The notes: a model not told the origin generated them from the letters alone. Positions 1-14,999 are shown, counted from the first letter of the stretch. The stretch: DNA of 46,960 nt from Rhodanobacter sp. C06 (GCF_002001105.1 NZ_MUNP01000019.1:1-46960); one strand, 5' to 3'. Numbers and translations: made by a program.

Positions 1-1
1 C

Positions 2-94
2 GCAGTGCGCGGTTGGGTGACCTGGACGTTTGCCGCCTACAACCTGATCCGCCTCGGTGGCATCGGCGAGTGGTGGGAACCGTCGCCGACATGA
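2..94 (+). mobile_element. C-terminal fragment of an IS5-like transposase
   Basis: The frame starting at base 2 is open from the window edge and ends at TGA 92-94. It encodes about 30 residues containing the segment FAAYNLIRL followed by a short tail ending in PSPT. The AYNLxRL block is typical of the extreme C-terminus of IS5/IS1182-type DDE transposases, after the catalytic core. The rest of the gene lies outside the window, so the full element and its left end cannot be judged. The family call is from motif memory; the reading frame is seen directly. Confidence 0.6.
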
Positions 95-219
95 GCAACG
101 GTGGGAGACGTGCGTCCGCAGGGCGGGGAAACGCGCCATGCGCCCACCATCACGACCGTCATGCATAGATCGCGGCTATCGAGAGTGGCGCGAGACGGTG
201 CTTCTCAACAGCCTGCTAG
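95..219. mobile_element. Non-coding right end of the IS, with target-site junction
   Basis: The stretch has no convincing gene. It runs from the transposase stop to a junction at CTAG (216-219). Just before the junction is cttctcaacagcctg, which resembles IS5-group terminal repeats that I recall from xanthomonads. CTAG fits the IS5 target rule (C, T/A, A, G/A). Reading through it, aCT-AGA-CGC restores a Thr-Arg-Arg-Gly-Phe-Gly motif expected in the disrupted hydrolase. The 4-bp duplication cannot be confirmed without the left end. Confidence 0.5.
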
Positions 220-1075
220 ACGCGGCTTCGGAGCATCGTCCGTGCCCAAGAACGGCTATGACGCCGATCGGCTGGCCGATGATGTCATGGCCGTGGTCAA
301 AGCACTCGATATCGATCGCCCCATCCTTGCCGGCCATTCGATCGCCGGCGAGGAATTGAGCGCGGCAGGGACACACTATCAAGGCAAAATTGCCGGACTG
401 ATCTACCTCGATGCCGCGCACGAATACGCGATCTACGATCAGAACCGCGGAGCCTATCATCCTGACTTGAGTCATCTGTCCGCGCAGATTTCGCGCATGC
501 ACAATGACCCGACAGACAAGTCGCAGATGACTAAGCTGTTGAATGAAGTCTCTGTGTTGCAACGGAGCCTTGGGAGCGAGCTTGCTGGGATAGCTGCGGA
601 TGACGCCAGCACAACGGGGGCTCCGCCTCCCGAACCAACGCCCAAAGAACTAGCCAGCTTCCCGGCGTTTCGTTGTTTCGTCTCTGCACAACTCGGTGGA
701 GTCATACCTGAAGACGAAATACGCCAGACGTTTGCGACAAGCGCCACGGGCGGCATCGGAAAGCAGAAAGCACCGGCGTTCGTTTACAACGCCATCCTTG
801 AAGGCGAAGAGCGCTTCCACGCACCCGACGTGCCCATACTCGACATCGTCCCCGTACCACGCACGTCGGATCTTCCAGTCGGCAGTGATGAGGCGAAGCG
901 TCAAGCAGCGGATGCGCTGCACACTCGAATGCAGGAGCAGGAGATCGCTACGCTCCAGCGTCAACAGCCATCGGCAAAGATCGTGCGGATACCGCACGGC
1001 CACCACTTTGTGTTCCTGTCCAACCCGGCCGAAGTGGTGAGCGCCATGACCCGGTTCGGGGAGCAGTTGCCCTAG
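218..1075 (+). pseudogene. Alpha/beta hydrolase, 5' end lost to IS insertion
   Basis: The open frame is continuous from 101 to the TAG at 1073-1075. Recognisable hydrolase sequence begins only at about base 218 (RRGFGASS), directly after the IS junction. Present are the lid-proximal segment GYDADRLADDV, the nucleophile elbow GHSIAGEE with its Ser, and near the C-terminus HGHHFVFLSNP with the likely catalytic His. An Asp in VPILDIVP could be the acid. Missing is the N-terminal strand with the HG oxyanion motif, normally about 60-90 residues. The base composition looks lower in GC than the neighbours. It is probably inactive; an ATG at 101 would add only IS-derived residues. The substrate is unknown. 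The 3' end converges on the next gene with a 26-bp gap. Confidence 0.7.
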
Positions 1076-1101
1076 ATCCGCTTTCGAACTCGGAGCTGCA
1101 A

Positions 1102-1986
1102 TCAGCGACCCGCCAACCGCGACCTCCGCAACTCCGCCGCCTCGGCCCAGCGCGCCGCCAGCTTCGGCGTGGTGATGCACACCGCCGTGTCGGTGACCGT
1201 GGTCACCGCGCGCTCCAGCAACTGGATGTCGGCTTCGTGCTGGCGCGCCACGTGCGGGTCCTCGAAGAAGATCGCGCGCTGACAACGGTGTTCCAACACC
1301 AGGTCGGCGATCTGCGCATCGCCGCCCATAGGGCCGCTCTGGTAGCGATCCGCCCACGGCTGGCCCTGCGGCCAGCCGCGGCTCCAGGCCAATTCGTTGA
1401 GGCGTTGGCCGGTGGTGCCGGTGGCCACGCGGCGGGCGAAGCGCGATAGCGTGTCGAAGTGCTGGGCCGCGTAGGCCAGCATCGCGGGCTTCATCGCATC
1501 GTGGGCGATCAGGGCCAATGTCTGCGATTCCGGCGCGTGGAGGTCGTCCGCATTGGGATCGGGTGCCAGCCCGGCGTGCATGCGTTCCAGCTCGATCCAG
1601 TCGCGCGCCGAGGCCACGGTGGAGAGGAAGGGTTTGGCGTGAATCACGCACTGGCGCTTGAGCGCCACCGCCTCGGGAAACACCGAGGACGGATCGACCG
1701 GATCGATGAAATAGATCGCACCATCCAGCGTGCGTGCCGCGCCGTCCATGCCCACCACCTCGGCGACCAGCTTCATCAGCCCGCCTTCGCGGCCGTAGGG
1801 ATAGCGGCGCAGCGGCGGGTAATCCGCGAGCAGGCCGGCGCGCACGATGGCGTCGTGGGTGCGACCGACCGCGTGCAGGCCGAGCCCGAGTTCGCGGATG
1901 CCGCGCTCGCAGGCGCGCAACCAGCGGAACAGCGCCGCGTCGTCGTGGCTGTGGTGAAGCTGGTTGGCGGCCAGGCCCAGGCGCAT
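1102..1986 (-). CDS. Two-domain methylglyoxal synthase-like protein
   Basis: Encodes 294 aa, about twice the usual 150 aa of methylglyoxal synthase (MgsA), which converts dihydroxyacetone phosphate to methylglyoxal and phosphate. Residues 157-285 align with all of MgsA: AHD (His162, Asp163), ATGTTG 188-193, SGPMGGD 217-223 (Asp223), FFEDP (Asp243) and QHEAD (His250, Asp253). These are the counterparts of E. coli His19, Asp20, Asp71, Asp91, His98 and Asp101. Residues 1-135 look like a second, decayed copy of the same fold: HAVGRTHD replaces the phosphate loop, YGREGGL replaces GPMGGD, and FIDPVDP is kept. The C-terminal half should be active; the N-terminal half is probably regulatory or structural. 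A GAGGA ribosome site lies 8 bases before ATG 1986. It is followed downstream only by the convergent hydrolase remnant. Confidence 0.8.
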   Translation of the reverse strand: MRLGLAANQLHHSHDDAALFRWLRACERGIRELGLGLHAVGRTHDAIVRAGLLADYPPLRRYPYGREGGLMKLVAEVVGMDGAARTLDGAIYFIDPVDPSSVFPEAVALKRQCVIHAKPFLSTVASARDWIELERMHAGLAPDPNADDLHAPESQTLALIAHDAMKPAMLAYAAQHFDTLSRFARRVATGTTGQRLNELAWSRGWPQGQPWADRYQSGPMGGDAQIADLVLEHRCQRAIFFEDPHVARQHEADIQLLERAVTTVTDTAVCITTPKLAARWAEAAELRRSRLAGR

Positions 1987-2192
1987 CGCGTTCGTCCTCT
2001 TGTCGTTTCAACCGAAGAACTGGCGCCCGTCCCGATCAAGGCCGACACGCCGAGCAGCTGCATGGCCGCTGCTGCGACGAGGACCGAGCCGGCTCGGCAT
2101 GCGACGGCAGACGCAAGGGACGAGGCAGGCATGCATTGTCGGTGACATCGCGGGCGCCGACCAGCGATGCGACAAGCCGCGATCCCGAAAAC

Positions 2193-2226
2193 GCCACGGC
2201 GCGCCGGTCACCCGGCGCGCCGTGGC
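2193..2226 (-). terminator. Intrinsic terminator of the TonB receptor
   Basis: Perfect 15-bp GC-rich inverted repeat (2193-2207 with 2212-2226) and a 4-base loop. On the minus strand it is followed by GTTTT. It lies 18 bases after the receptor stop codon at 2245. Confidence 0.85.
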
Positions 2227-2244
2227 CTGTCGTCGTCCATTGAC

Positions 2245-5046
2245 TTACAGATCGACCTTGACGCCGAGGTTGAAGAAGCGACCGACGATGCCCTCCTGCG
2301 ACCAGGTGGGGTTGTAGTTGGTGCCCGGGCCCGCGTAGTTGGCGGGATCGAACGGCGGCAGCTTGTTGAACGCGTTCAGGACCGACCCGGTGATGGTGAC
2401 GTGGTCGTTGATCGCATAGCTGCCGGTCAGGTCGAAGAAGGTGGACGCCCCGATCCGGCAACTGGCCGGGAACGGCGTGCCGGCCGGCGTGGTGGTGATG
2501 CACGAGCCGGGGCCGACGCCCACGTCTTCGGCGATCTGGGCATAGCCGCTGGTGCGGTACAGCGTGCCGGTCACCGTGAGCGGCCCCCAGATGATCGTGT
2601 TGGCCCACGAACCGCGCAGGCGCGGCGTGCCGGCGCCCGAGGACAGGTTGTACGGCCCTTGGGTGCCCACGTAACGCTGGACCGTGCCGTCAGGCAGGGT
2701 CAGGTTCCAGCTGAAGACGTTGGTGGCCGACAGCTCGCTGATGTACTTGATATCGTCGCCGAAGGTCCAGTGGCCTTGCAGATCCAGGTCGATGCCGGTG
2801 GTCTTGAGCTGGTTCGCGTTGACGTACTCGCCGGTCACCACGACCGGCCGCGGCTGCGCGTTCGGAAACTGCGGATCGGGTGCATCCGGCGTCACGCTGA
2901 CCCCCGGCGCCTGCGGCGTGCCCGCGTAATAGGCAGCGAGCGCGGAACTCGTCTGCGACTGCACGATCACCCCGGTCTTCTTGATGTTGTAGTAATCCAG
3001 CGAGGCACTCAGCCAGTTGGTCGGCTGCAGCACCACGCCGAGCGTGAAGTTGGTGGCCTTTTCCGGCTTGATGTTCTTGTTCGCCACTGCGTCCTCGGCC
3101 AGCGCGTACGGCTGCACGTAGCCATTGTTGTTGTGCAGCGCCTGGAACGCGGGCGGCGGCGTGTAGGTGACGAAACCCTCGGCCGCGCTGGAGCCGTTCT
3201 CGGCGAACGACGGCGCGCGGAAGCCCTTGGACCAGGTACCGCGCAGGGCGATCCAGTCGAACGGTTTCCACTTGATGCCGAGCTTGGGCGAGAAATTGTT
3301 GCCCACGTCGGAGTAATGATCGAAGCGACCGGAGACATCGGCTTCCAGCGACTGCAGCAGCGGCGCATCCAGTTCGGCGTAGACGCCGCTCACGTCGCGG
3401 CTGCCTTTGGTATGGGCATTGCCCAAGCCCTGGAACTCGAAGTTGGGATTCAGCGTCGGATCGTTCTGCGCCTCATGGCGCAGTTGCGCACCCACGGCGA
3501 GGCCGAGACTGCCGCCCGGCAGGTCGAACAGCTCCCGGTTGGCACTCAGATCCAGCGAGTCTAGGTCGGAGGTCGATGTCTTCGAATAACCCGGTGCAAG
3601 TGTCGCGCGGATGGAAGACGAGTTCGCCGACGGGTTGGCGAAGTTGTAGGTGCCGTTGGCGACTGCGCTGAGCAAGGCGTCATAGCTGATGAAACCGAAC
3701 TGGTCCGTGTTCAACCAAGTGTGGTTGAGCACCGCCGCGACATCCCAGTGCCAATTGTCGAACTGGCCGGTAACGTCGCCCACGATGCGCGCGTTGTGAT
3801 TGTTGTAGTTGAATCCGTTCGGAATGTCGCCGAACGCATAATTGATGGCCGCGGGCACCGCGAACGGATTGGAGGGGTTGCCCACCGGCAAGGTGATGGC
3901 GTCGGTATTGTTCGGCGTCGAATTCTGGATCTGCGATGGCGGCGCCACTGTCCAGGTCTTGGCCTGGAAATAGCTGGCCGACAGGTAGGCCGTGGTGGTG
4001 TCGTTGAGCTTGACGGTGAAGCGGCCGTACAGGCCGCCCTGTTCCATCGCCGGTTGCAGCTGCCCGTACTGGGCAGCCAGGTTCTGCTGGCAATAGCTGC
4101 CCGGGCTGTTCGGGTCGTTGGTCACCAGGGTTTCATAGGGGGCACCCGCGCAACTCCGCAACGGCTGGATGTTGCCGCCGGTGGACGGCGTGACCGAGCC
4201 GTAGATCGAACCTACCGCATTGGAAGGCACGCCGGGATTCGGGCCGCCGAGCGAGCTCAGGTTGGTCGTGTTGTACGGGAACGGCCGCTGGTTCACCCGG
4301 ATGGAGTTGTCCTTCTGGAACTGCGCGCTGAAATAAGCGTTGTAGCGGTCGGTGTCCAGGTCGCCGCCGCCAGCGAGGAAGGTCGCCTTGCGGGTGAAGC
4401 CGCCGCCGCGCTGCGAGGTGCCGACATCGGCCGTGGCCTCGACGCCGTGATAGTCGGGCCGCAGGATGACGTTGACCACGCCGGCGATCGCATCGGCACC
4501 GTACAGGGACGAGGCACCGTCCTTCAGCACCTCGATGCGTTCGACCGCGGCGAGCGGAATGGTGTTCAGGTCGACGAAGGAGCGCTCGCCGTCGTCCGAC
4601 ACCGCGTAGCTGGCGTTGCGATGACCGTCGATCAGCACCAGGGTGGAATTGACGGTGAGGCCACGCAGCGCCACGCCGGAGGCGCCGGCCGCGAAGCCGT
4701 TGCTGAATGCATTCGGGATCGAGCCGCTGTTGTCGGCGGAAATCGAGCGCACCACATCGGAGAGCGTGGTCAAACCGCTGCGCTGGATCTGCACCGCCGA
4801 AATCACCGTCACCGGCGAGGTCGTCTCGGTGTCGATGCGCGGTATGGCCGAACCGGTCACCACGATGGTCTGCAACTGCTGTGCCTGTTTCGCCGATGGC
4901 GGTGGCGATGGCTGCTGTTGCGTGGGCTGCTGTTGCGTGGATTGTTGTTGTGCGGACGAAGCCGGCGGTGGCGCGTCTTGCGCAAACGCCGCGGCCAGCG
5001 GGGTCATCGCCAGACCGGCGAGGGAAATCATCGTCATGCGTTTCAT
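2245..5046 (-). CDS. TonB-dependent outer-membrane receptor, large type
   Basis: Encodes 933 aa from ATG 5046, chosen because GGAGG lies 8 bases upstream and a signal peptide follows (cleavage probably after Ala22). A Gln/Pro-rich spacer (about residues 23-57) separates the signal from the TonB box region TIVVTGS (60-66). The plug domain follows, with LRGL, LIDGHR and VERIEVLKDGASSLYGADAIAGVVNVI, then a long beta-barrel ending in FFNLGVKVDL. The size and plug match the large Caulobacter/Xanthomonas receptors for carbohydrates, siderophores or peptides. Nothing in the sequence fixes the ligand and no transport genes sit beside it. The terminator at 2193-2226 closes it on its own. The 266 bases between it and gltD hold its promoter, which I could not place with confidence. 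Confidence 0.9.
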   Translation of the reverse strand: MKRMTMISLAGLAMTPLAAAFAQDAPPPASSAQQQSTQQQPTQQQPSPPPSAKQAQQLQTIVVTGSAIPRIDTETTSPVTVISAVQIQRSGLTTLSDVVRSISADNSGSIPNAFSNGFAAGASGVALRGLTVNSTLVLIDGHRNASYAVSDDGERSFVDLNTIPLAAVERIEVLKDGASSLYGADAIAGVVNVILRPDYHGVEATADVGTSQRGGGFTRKATFLAGGGDLDTDRYNAYFSAQFQKDNSIRVNQRPFPYNTTNLSSLGGPNPGVPSNAVGSIYGSVTPSTGGNIQPLRSCAGAPYETLVTNDPNSPGSYCQQNLAAQYGQLQPAMEQGGLYGRFTVKLNDTTTAYLSASYFQAKTWTVAPPSQIQNSTPNNTDAITLPVGNPSNPFAVPAAINYAFGDIPNGFNYNNHNARIVGDVTGQFDNWHWDVAAVLNHTWLNTDQFGFISYDALLSAVANGTYNFANPSANSSSIRATLAPGYSKTSTSDLDSLDLSANRELFDLPGGSLGLAVGAQLRHEAQNDPTLNPNFEFQGLGNAHTKGSRDVSGVYAELDAPLLQSLEADVSGRFDHYSDVGNNFSPKLGIKWKPFDWIALRGTWSKGFRAPSFAENGSSAAEGFVTYTPPPAFQALHNNNGYVQPYALAEDAVANKNIKPEKATNFTLGVVLQPTNWLSASLDYYNIKKTGVIVQSQTSSALAAYYAGTPQAPGVSVTPDAPDPQFPNAQPRPVVVTGEYVNANQLKTTGIDLDLQGHWTFGDDIKYISELSATNVFSWNLTLPDGTVQRYVGTQGPYNLSSGAGTPRLRGSWANTIIWGPLTVTGTLYRTSGYAQIAEDVGVGPGSCITTTPAGTPFPASCRIGASTFFDLTGSYAINDHVTITGSVLNAFNKLPPFDPANYAGPGTNYNPTWSQEGIVGRFFNLGVKVDL

Positions 5047-5312
5047 GGGCGAACCTCCGGCGCGGGGAACCGTAGCGAGGTGTTCGCATGGCTCAGGGGC
5101 ACGCAGGAGGGTTCCCGTCTTGATGCGGGAACATGCAGCTTCTAGCGGCCGACGGGCGTGGGGACGCGGACAACCGTCGCTGAACGATTTGATTACTCCT
5201 CGCACACGGCCTTTACAAGTGGCCGTCACGAAGCGCGTTCATGCACCGTTTCCAATTGTCGCAACGACTGCCGAGTCAACGTCCGGAATGACGCGAAAAC
5301 ATCGGCAACTGC

Positions 5313-11607
<6,295 letters not shown>

Positions 11608-11686
11608 CTTGCTCACTCGCTGGATGGCAGGGCACAGAAGGCCAGCGGCGCCGAGGCGCCGGGCTGGATGCAGGGTTTGCGATTCG

Positions 11687-11715
11687 ACTACAACACAATT
11701 GCTGCGTCGCGTCAA
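11687..11715 (-). promoter_or_regulatory. Probable sigma-70 promoter of gltBD
   Basis: On the minus strand TTGACG (11715-11710) and TGTAGT (11692-11687) are separated by exactly 17 bases. They match the consensus at 5/6 and 4/6. This predicts an mRNA leader of about 70 bases before gltB. Confidence 0.5.
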
Positions 11716-11730
11716 AGACTTCTAAACGTC

Positions 11731-11751
11731 CAAATGCAATTTCAAATGCAA
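11731..11751. promoter_or_regulatory. Direct repeat CAAATGCAA upstream of gltB
   Basis: Two identical 9-base units, 11731-11739 and 11743-11751, have a 12-base period. They lie just upstream of the predicted gltB -35 box, where an activator or repressor of a nitrogen-assimilation operon could bind. The protein that would bind is not known from the sequence. Confidence 0.35.
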
Positions 11752-11928
11752 CTATCTGTCATCGCATGACCGCCCGCGGCGGGCAGGCCTGCATGGACGC
11801 AACGCGGCGCCCACGTCGAGCGAAGCGCGCGTCGCGCGCGTTCGGCACCGGTTCGCGCGGCATGTGCCTGGCGCCGGCCACCAGATCGCAATTCCTCACG
11901 ATCGGCCGCCCGGATTCGCATCTTCCTT

Positions 11929-11962
11929 TTGTTGCGTGGCTGTCATGCGCGGGCCCTAGCGT
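11929..11962 (+). promoter_or_regulatory. Possible Pho box and -10 before receptor-phosphatase pair
   Basis: A perfect PhoB half-site CTGTCAT (11940-11946) is preceded at the correct 11-base period by a poor half-site TTGTTGC (3/7). Ten bases after the box comes TAGCGT, a weak -10. The arrangement is that of PhoB-activated promoters and the downstream cargo is an acid phosphatase, but one half-site is degenerate. Another lone CTGTCAT occurs at 11756-11762. Confidence 0.3.
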
Positions 11963-12000
11963 GCCGGACCGCATCCTGCCTTCCACTCTCCGGACCCGCC

Positions 12001-14238
12001 ATGTCCCAACCCATGCCCGTCTTCCGTTCCTGCGGCGCTGCCCTGCTTGCCCTCGCCATCGCCACAGCGCTGGCATCGCCGGTCCGCGCCGATGTCACGA
12101 ACCCCGCGCAGCCCGCGTCGACTGCGGCCGACACAGGCTCCGCCGCCTCGCCGCAGGACGCCAAGAACCTCGGCGCCGTCCAGGTGACCGCCGCCACGAC
12201 CGCAAGCACCATTGCACCGACGCAGGGCTCCATGCTGGCAACCGAGCCGCAGTCGATCATCGGCAGCCTGTACCTGCAGGAGAACATCGCCCCGACCGGC
12301 GACTACACCGACGCGGTGGCCATTTCGCCAAGCGTGTACACCGTCACGCCGAACGGCTCCGGCTTGATGGAATCGGCGGTGGTTTCGATCCGCGGCTTCC
12401 AGGACGGCCAGTACAACGTGACGTTCGACGGCATTCCATGGATGGACTCCAACGACTTCACGCACCACTCCACCTCGTACTTCACCAACCAGGAAACCGA
12501 CAGCGTCACGGTCGATCGCGGCCCGGGCACGGCCAGCACGCTGGGCAACGCCACGTTCGGCGGCACCATCACGGTGGATTCGATCAATCCGCGCAAGCAG
12601 TTCGGCATCAGCCCGTACGTCAGCCTCGGCAGCTGGGCCACGGCCGTGGAAGGCGCCCGCATCGACACGGGCAGCTTCACCGGCAGCGGCACCAGCGCCG
12701 TGATCAACCTGCAGAACAGCGATTCCGACGGCTACCTCACCTATGCCGGCCAGCGCCGCCAGAGCGTGTTTGCCAAGCTCGTGCAACCGCTGGGCGAGAA
12801 CACCACGCTGACCTTCGCCGCGATGGCGAACAAGCTCGACCAGTACGTGCCGTTCGGCGCCACCAAGGCGCAGATCGCGGAGTTCGGCGTGAACTACGGG
12901 CTCAACAACGACCCGACCAGCCAGGCCTACTACCGATACAACAAAGACGAAATCAACACCAACATGGGCTATGTCGGCCTGCATTCGGCGTTCGACGGCT
13001 GGACGATCGACAACAAGGCCTACACCTACGGCTACAACCACTTCGGCTTCAACGGCGAGGATCCGAACGGCGAAACGCCCAACGGCACTTTCTACGGCGC
13101 CACCGACGTGCCCGGCCAGCACATGCGCAACACGAACCGTTCGTGGGGCGACATCTTCCGCTTGAGCAAGGCGCTGGGCCCAGGCGAAGTGCGCACCGGC
13201 GTGTGGTACGACCACCAGGACGACATCCGCTGGCTGTACGAGTTCGACGACACGCTCGACCAGTTGAACCCGGTGGTCAACCCCGGCGCGCCCACGCTGC
13301 AGCTGGCCGCGGCGGACCGCCGCATGAACGACACCCTGGTCACGTTCCAGCCTTACCTCGAATACCAGTGGAACCTCACCGACAACGCGTATTTCATCGG
13401 CGGCGTGAAGTACAACGACTTCAAGCGCAGCATCGATGCGCCGGTGAACCAGAAGACGGGCACCCCGCTGACCTATTCCAAGACCTGGAACGCCACCCTG
13501 CCGTCGGCCTCGTTCCACTACGCGTTCAGCTCCAGCTGGACGGCCTATGCGCAGTGGGCCAAGGGCTACCTCGCACCCAACCTCAACCTGCTTTACGTGC
13601 CCAACCCGGCGGTTTCCGACAGCGCCGTGGCTCCGGAAAAGACCACCAACTGGCAGCTCGGCACGACCTGGACCAACGACAACCTGACGCTGTCCGGCGA
13701 CGTCTACAAGATCAACTTCAACAACTTCGTGCAGAAGCACAACGTCGGCGGCATCTCCGAGTTCTACAACGGCGGCGGCGTGCACTACACCGGCCTCGAG
13801 CTGGAAGGCACGTACATGGTCGGCGGCGGACTCAGCGTCTACGCCAACGGCTCGCTAAACCGCGCGATCCAGACCACCGACAACGCGTGGAACGCGAACA
13901 CGCCGCACAAGACCGCCGCGCTGGGCCTCATCTACAGCAACGGCCCCGCCTACGTGTCGCTGGTCGACAAGTTCGTCGGCAAGACCTACTACACGGCCAA
14001 CGCAGAAAACGACACGCCGATCGGCGGCTATGCGGTGACCAACTTCACCGCCAGCTACCGGTTCGATCCGCACATCGCCAACGTGAAGGACCTGAAGATC
14101 GGCGTGCAGCTCAACAACATCTTCGACAACACCCACATCAACGCCCTGGCCGGCACCACCGGTGCGGATGGCACGCCGCTGTACTGGACCATCCCGGCGC
14201 GCAACTTCAACTTCACCATCTCGGCGGACCTGTTCTGA
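12001..14238 (+). CDS. TonB-dependent receptor coupled to an acid phosphatase
   Basis: Encodes 745 aa from ATG 12001, giving a signal peptide with cleavage after VRA (Ala30). The upstream ribosome site is weak; ATG 12013 is an alternative four codons in. The plug domain contains GAVQVTA (TonB box region), SIRGFQDGQYNVTFDGIPW and VTVDRGPGTASTLGNATFGGTI. The barrel ends in FNFTISADLF with the C-terminal Phe that BAM recognises. Its stop TGA overlaps the start of the next gene by one base (TGATG), so translation is probably coupled to the phosphatase. This pairing suggests uptake of a phosphorylated compound or its dephosphorylated product, but the ligand is inferred only. In siderophore receptors the same plug type occurs, so iron uptake remains possible. 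Confidence 0.9.
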   Translation: MSQPMPVFRSCGAALLALAIATALASPVRADVTNPAQPASTAADTGSAASPQDAKNLGAVQVTAATTASTIAPTQGSMLATEPQSIIGSLYLQENIAPTGDYTDAVAISPSVYTVTPNGSGLMESAVVSIRGFQDGQYNVTFDGIPWMDSNDFTHHSTSYFTNQETDSVTVDRGPGTASTLGNATFGGTITVDSINPRKQFGISPYVSLGSWATAVEGARIDTGSFTGSGTSAVINLQNSDSDGYLTYAGQRRQSVFAKLVQPLGENTTLTFAAMANKLDQYVPFGATKAQIAEFGVNYGLNNDPTSQAYYRYNKDEINTNMGYVGLHSAFDGWTIDNKAYTYGYNHFGFNGEDPNGETPNGTFYGATDVPGQHMRNTNRSWGDIFRLSKALGPGEVRTGVWYDHQDDIRWLYEFDDTLDQLNPVVNPGAPTLQLAAADRRMNDTLVTFQPYLEYQWNLTDNAYFIGGVKYNDFKRSIDAPVNQKTGTPLTYSKTWNATLPSASFHYAFSSSWTAYAQWAKGYLAPNLNLLYVPNPAVSDSAVAPEKTTNWQLGTTWTNDNLTLSGDVYKINFNNFVQKHNVGGISEFYNGGGVHYTGLELEGTYMVGGGLSVYANGSLNRAIQTTDNAWNANTPHKTAALGLIYSNGPAYVSLVDKFVGKTYYTANAENDTPIGGYAVTNFTASYRFDPHIANVKDLKIGVQLNNIFDNTHINALAGTTGADGTPLYWTIPARNFNFTISADLF

Positions 14239-14942
14239 TGAAACACACTGCATTGCTGATGCTGATGCTGCTGATCGGCCAACCCGCGATGGCCGACGAC
14301 AACGGGCCCGCGGTCGACCTCGCGGCACTGCTGCCTCCACCGCCCGCCGCCGGTTCGCCGGCGGCACGGCAAGACCTGCAAGGCGTGCTCGCCGTACAGG
14401 CGCACCGCACGCCCGCGGAGATCGCCGCCGCGCAGGCCGACCGCCTGCACAGCGTGTTCCGCTACGCCGACGTGTTCGGCGCGGTGTTCACCCCCGCACG
14501 GCTGCCGCACACGGCGGCATTCTTCGCGCGCGTGGTCGCTTACGACAAGGGTGAGGTGAAGGCGGTGAAGGCGTTCTGGCACCACCCGCGCCCGGTGCTG
14601 GTGTCGCACGCGGTGCATCCGCTGAGCCAGGAGCAGCCGGACGACTGGAGCTACCCCAGCGGCCATTCCACGCTGGGCTACACCGAGGCGGTGCTGCTGG
14701 CGAACATGGTGCCGGAGCGGCGCGCGGCGATCTTTGCCCGCGCCGACCGGTATGCCCAGCACCGCATCGTGATGGGCGTGCACTACCCCAGCGACGTGGC
14801 GGCCGGCCGACTCGCCGGCACCGTGCTGGGCGGCCGGCTGCTGGACGATCCCGCCTGGCAGGCGGACTACGCGGCGGCGCGCGCCGAGTTGCGCAAGGCG
14901 CTGGCACAGCCGGCCGCGCCGACCGTCGCCGCGGCCCGCTGA
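14238..14942 (+). CDS. Class A (PAP2-type) acid phosphatase, periplasmic
   Basis: Encodes 234 aa with a signal peptide (cleavage after Ala19). The three vanadium-phosphatase motifs are intact: Lys111-x6-Arg118-Pro119, Pro-Ser-Gly-His at 140-143, and Arg176-x5-His182-x3-Asp186. The last motif has His175 where most members have Ser. His143 would be the acid/base and His182 the nucleophile by family analogy (PhoN, PhoC). Such enzymes release phosphate from organic phosphomonoesters in the periplasm. ATG overlaps the receptor stop by one base. A GC-rich hairpin closes the unit. The pair with a TonB receptor fits an organophosphate scavenging unit. Confidence 0.88.
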   Translation: MKHTALLMLMLLIGQPAMADDNGPAVDLAALLPPPPAAGSPAARQDLQGVLAVQAHRTPAEIAAAQADRLHSVFRYADVFGAVFTPARLPHTAAFFARVVAYDKGEVKAVKAFWHHPRPVLVSHAVHPLSQEQPDDWSYPSGHSTLGYTEAVLLANMVPERRAAIFARADRYAQHRIVMGVHYPSDVAAGRLAGTVLGGRLLDDPAWQADYAAARAELRKALAQPAAPTVAAAR

Positions 14943-14963
14943 CGCTGTCCGCATGAACGACCG

Positions 14964-14994
14964 GCCCGCGGGCGGCTCGCCGCCGCCCGCGGGC
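14964..14994 (+). terminator. GC-rich hairpin after the phosphatase gene
   Basis: Perfect 13-bp inverted repeat (14964-14976 with 14982-14994) with a 5-base loop, 21 bases after the stop. There is no T-run, so termination would need Rho or be partial. Confidence 0.5.
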
Positions 14995-14999
14995 TCGGC

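Noticed and set aside
650-2011. Long minus-strand open frame across the hydrolase and methylglyoxal synthase genes
   Set aside because: Arg/Pro/Gly-rich product with no motif; it is the out-of-frame shadow of the synthase gene in high-GC DNA.
4900-4960. Regularly spaced TGCTGTTG units resembling a repeat array
   Set aside because: They are in-frame Gln codons of the receptor spacer, not a CRISPR or other array.
5047-5312. TTGACT near 5274 (minus strand) as the receptor promoter
   Set aside because: No acceptable -10 at 16-18 bases; not strong enough to list.
11756-11762. Lone CTGTCAT as a second Pho box
   Set aside because: No second half-site at either 11-base offset.
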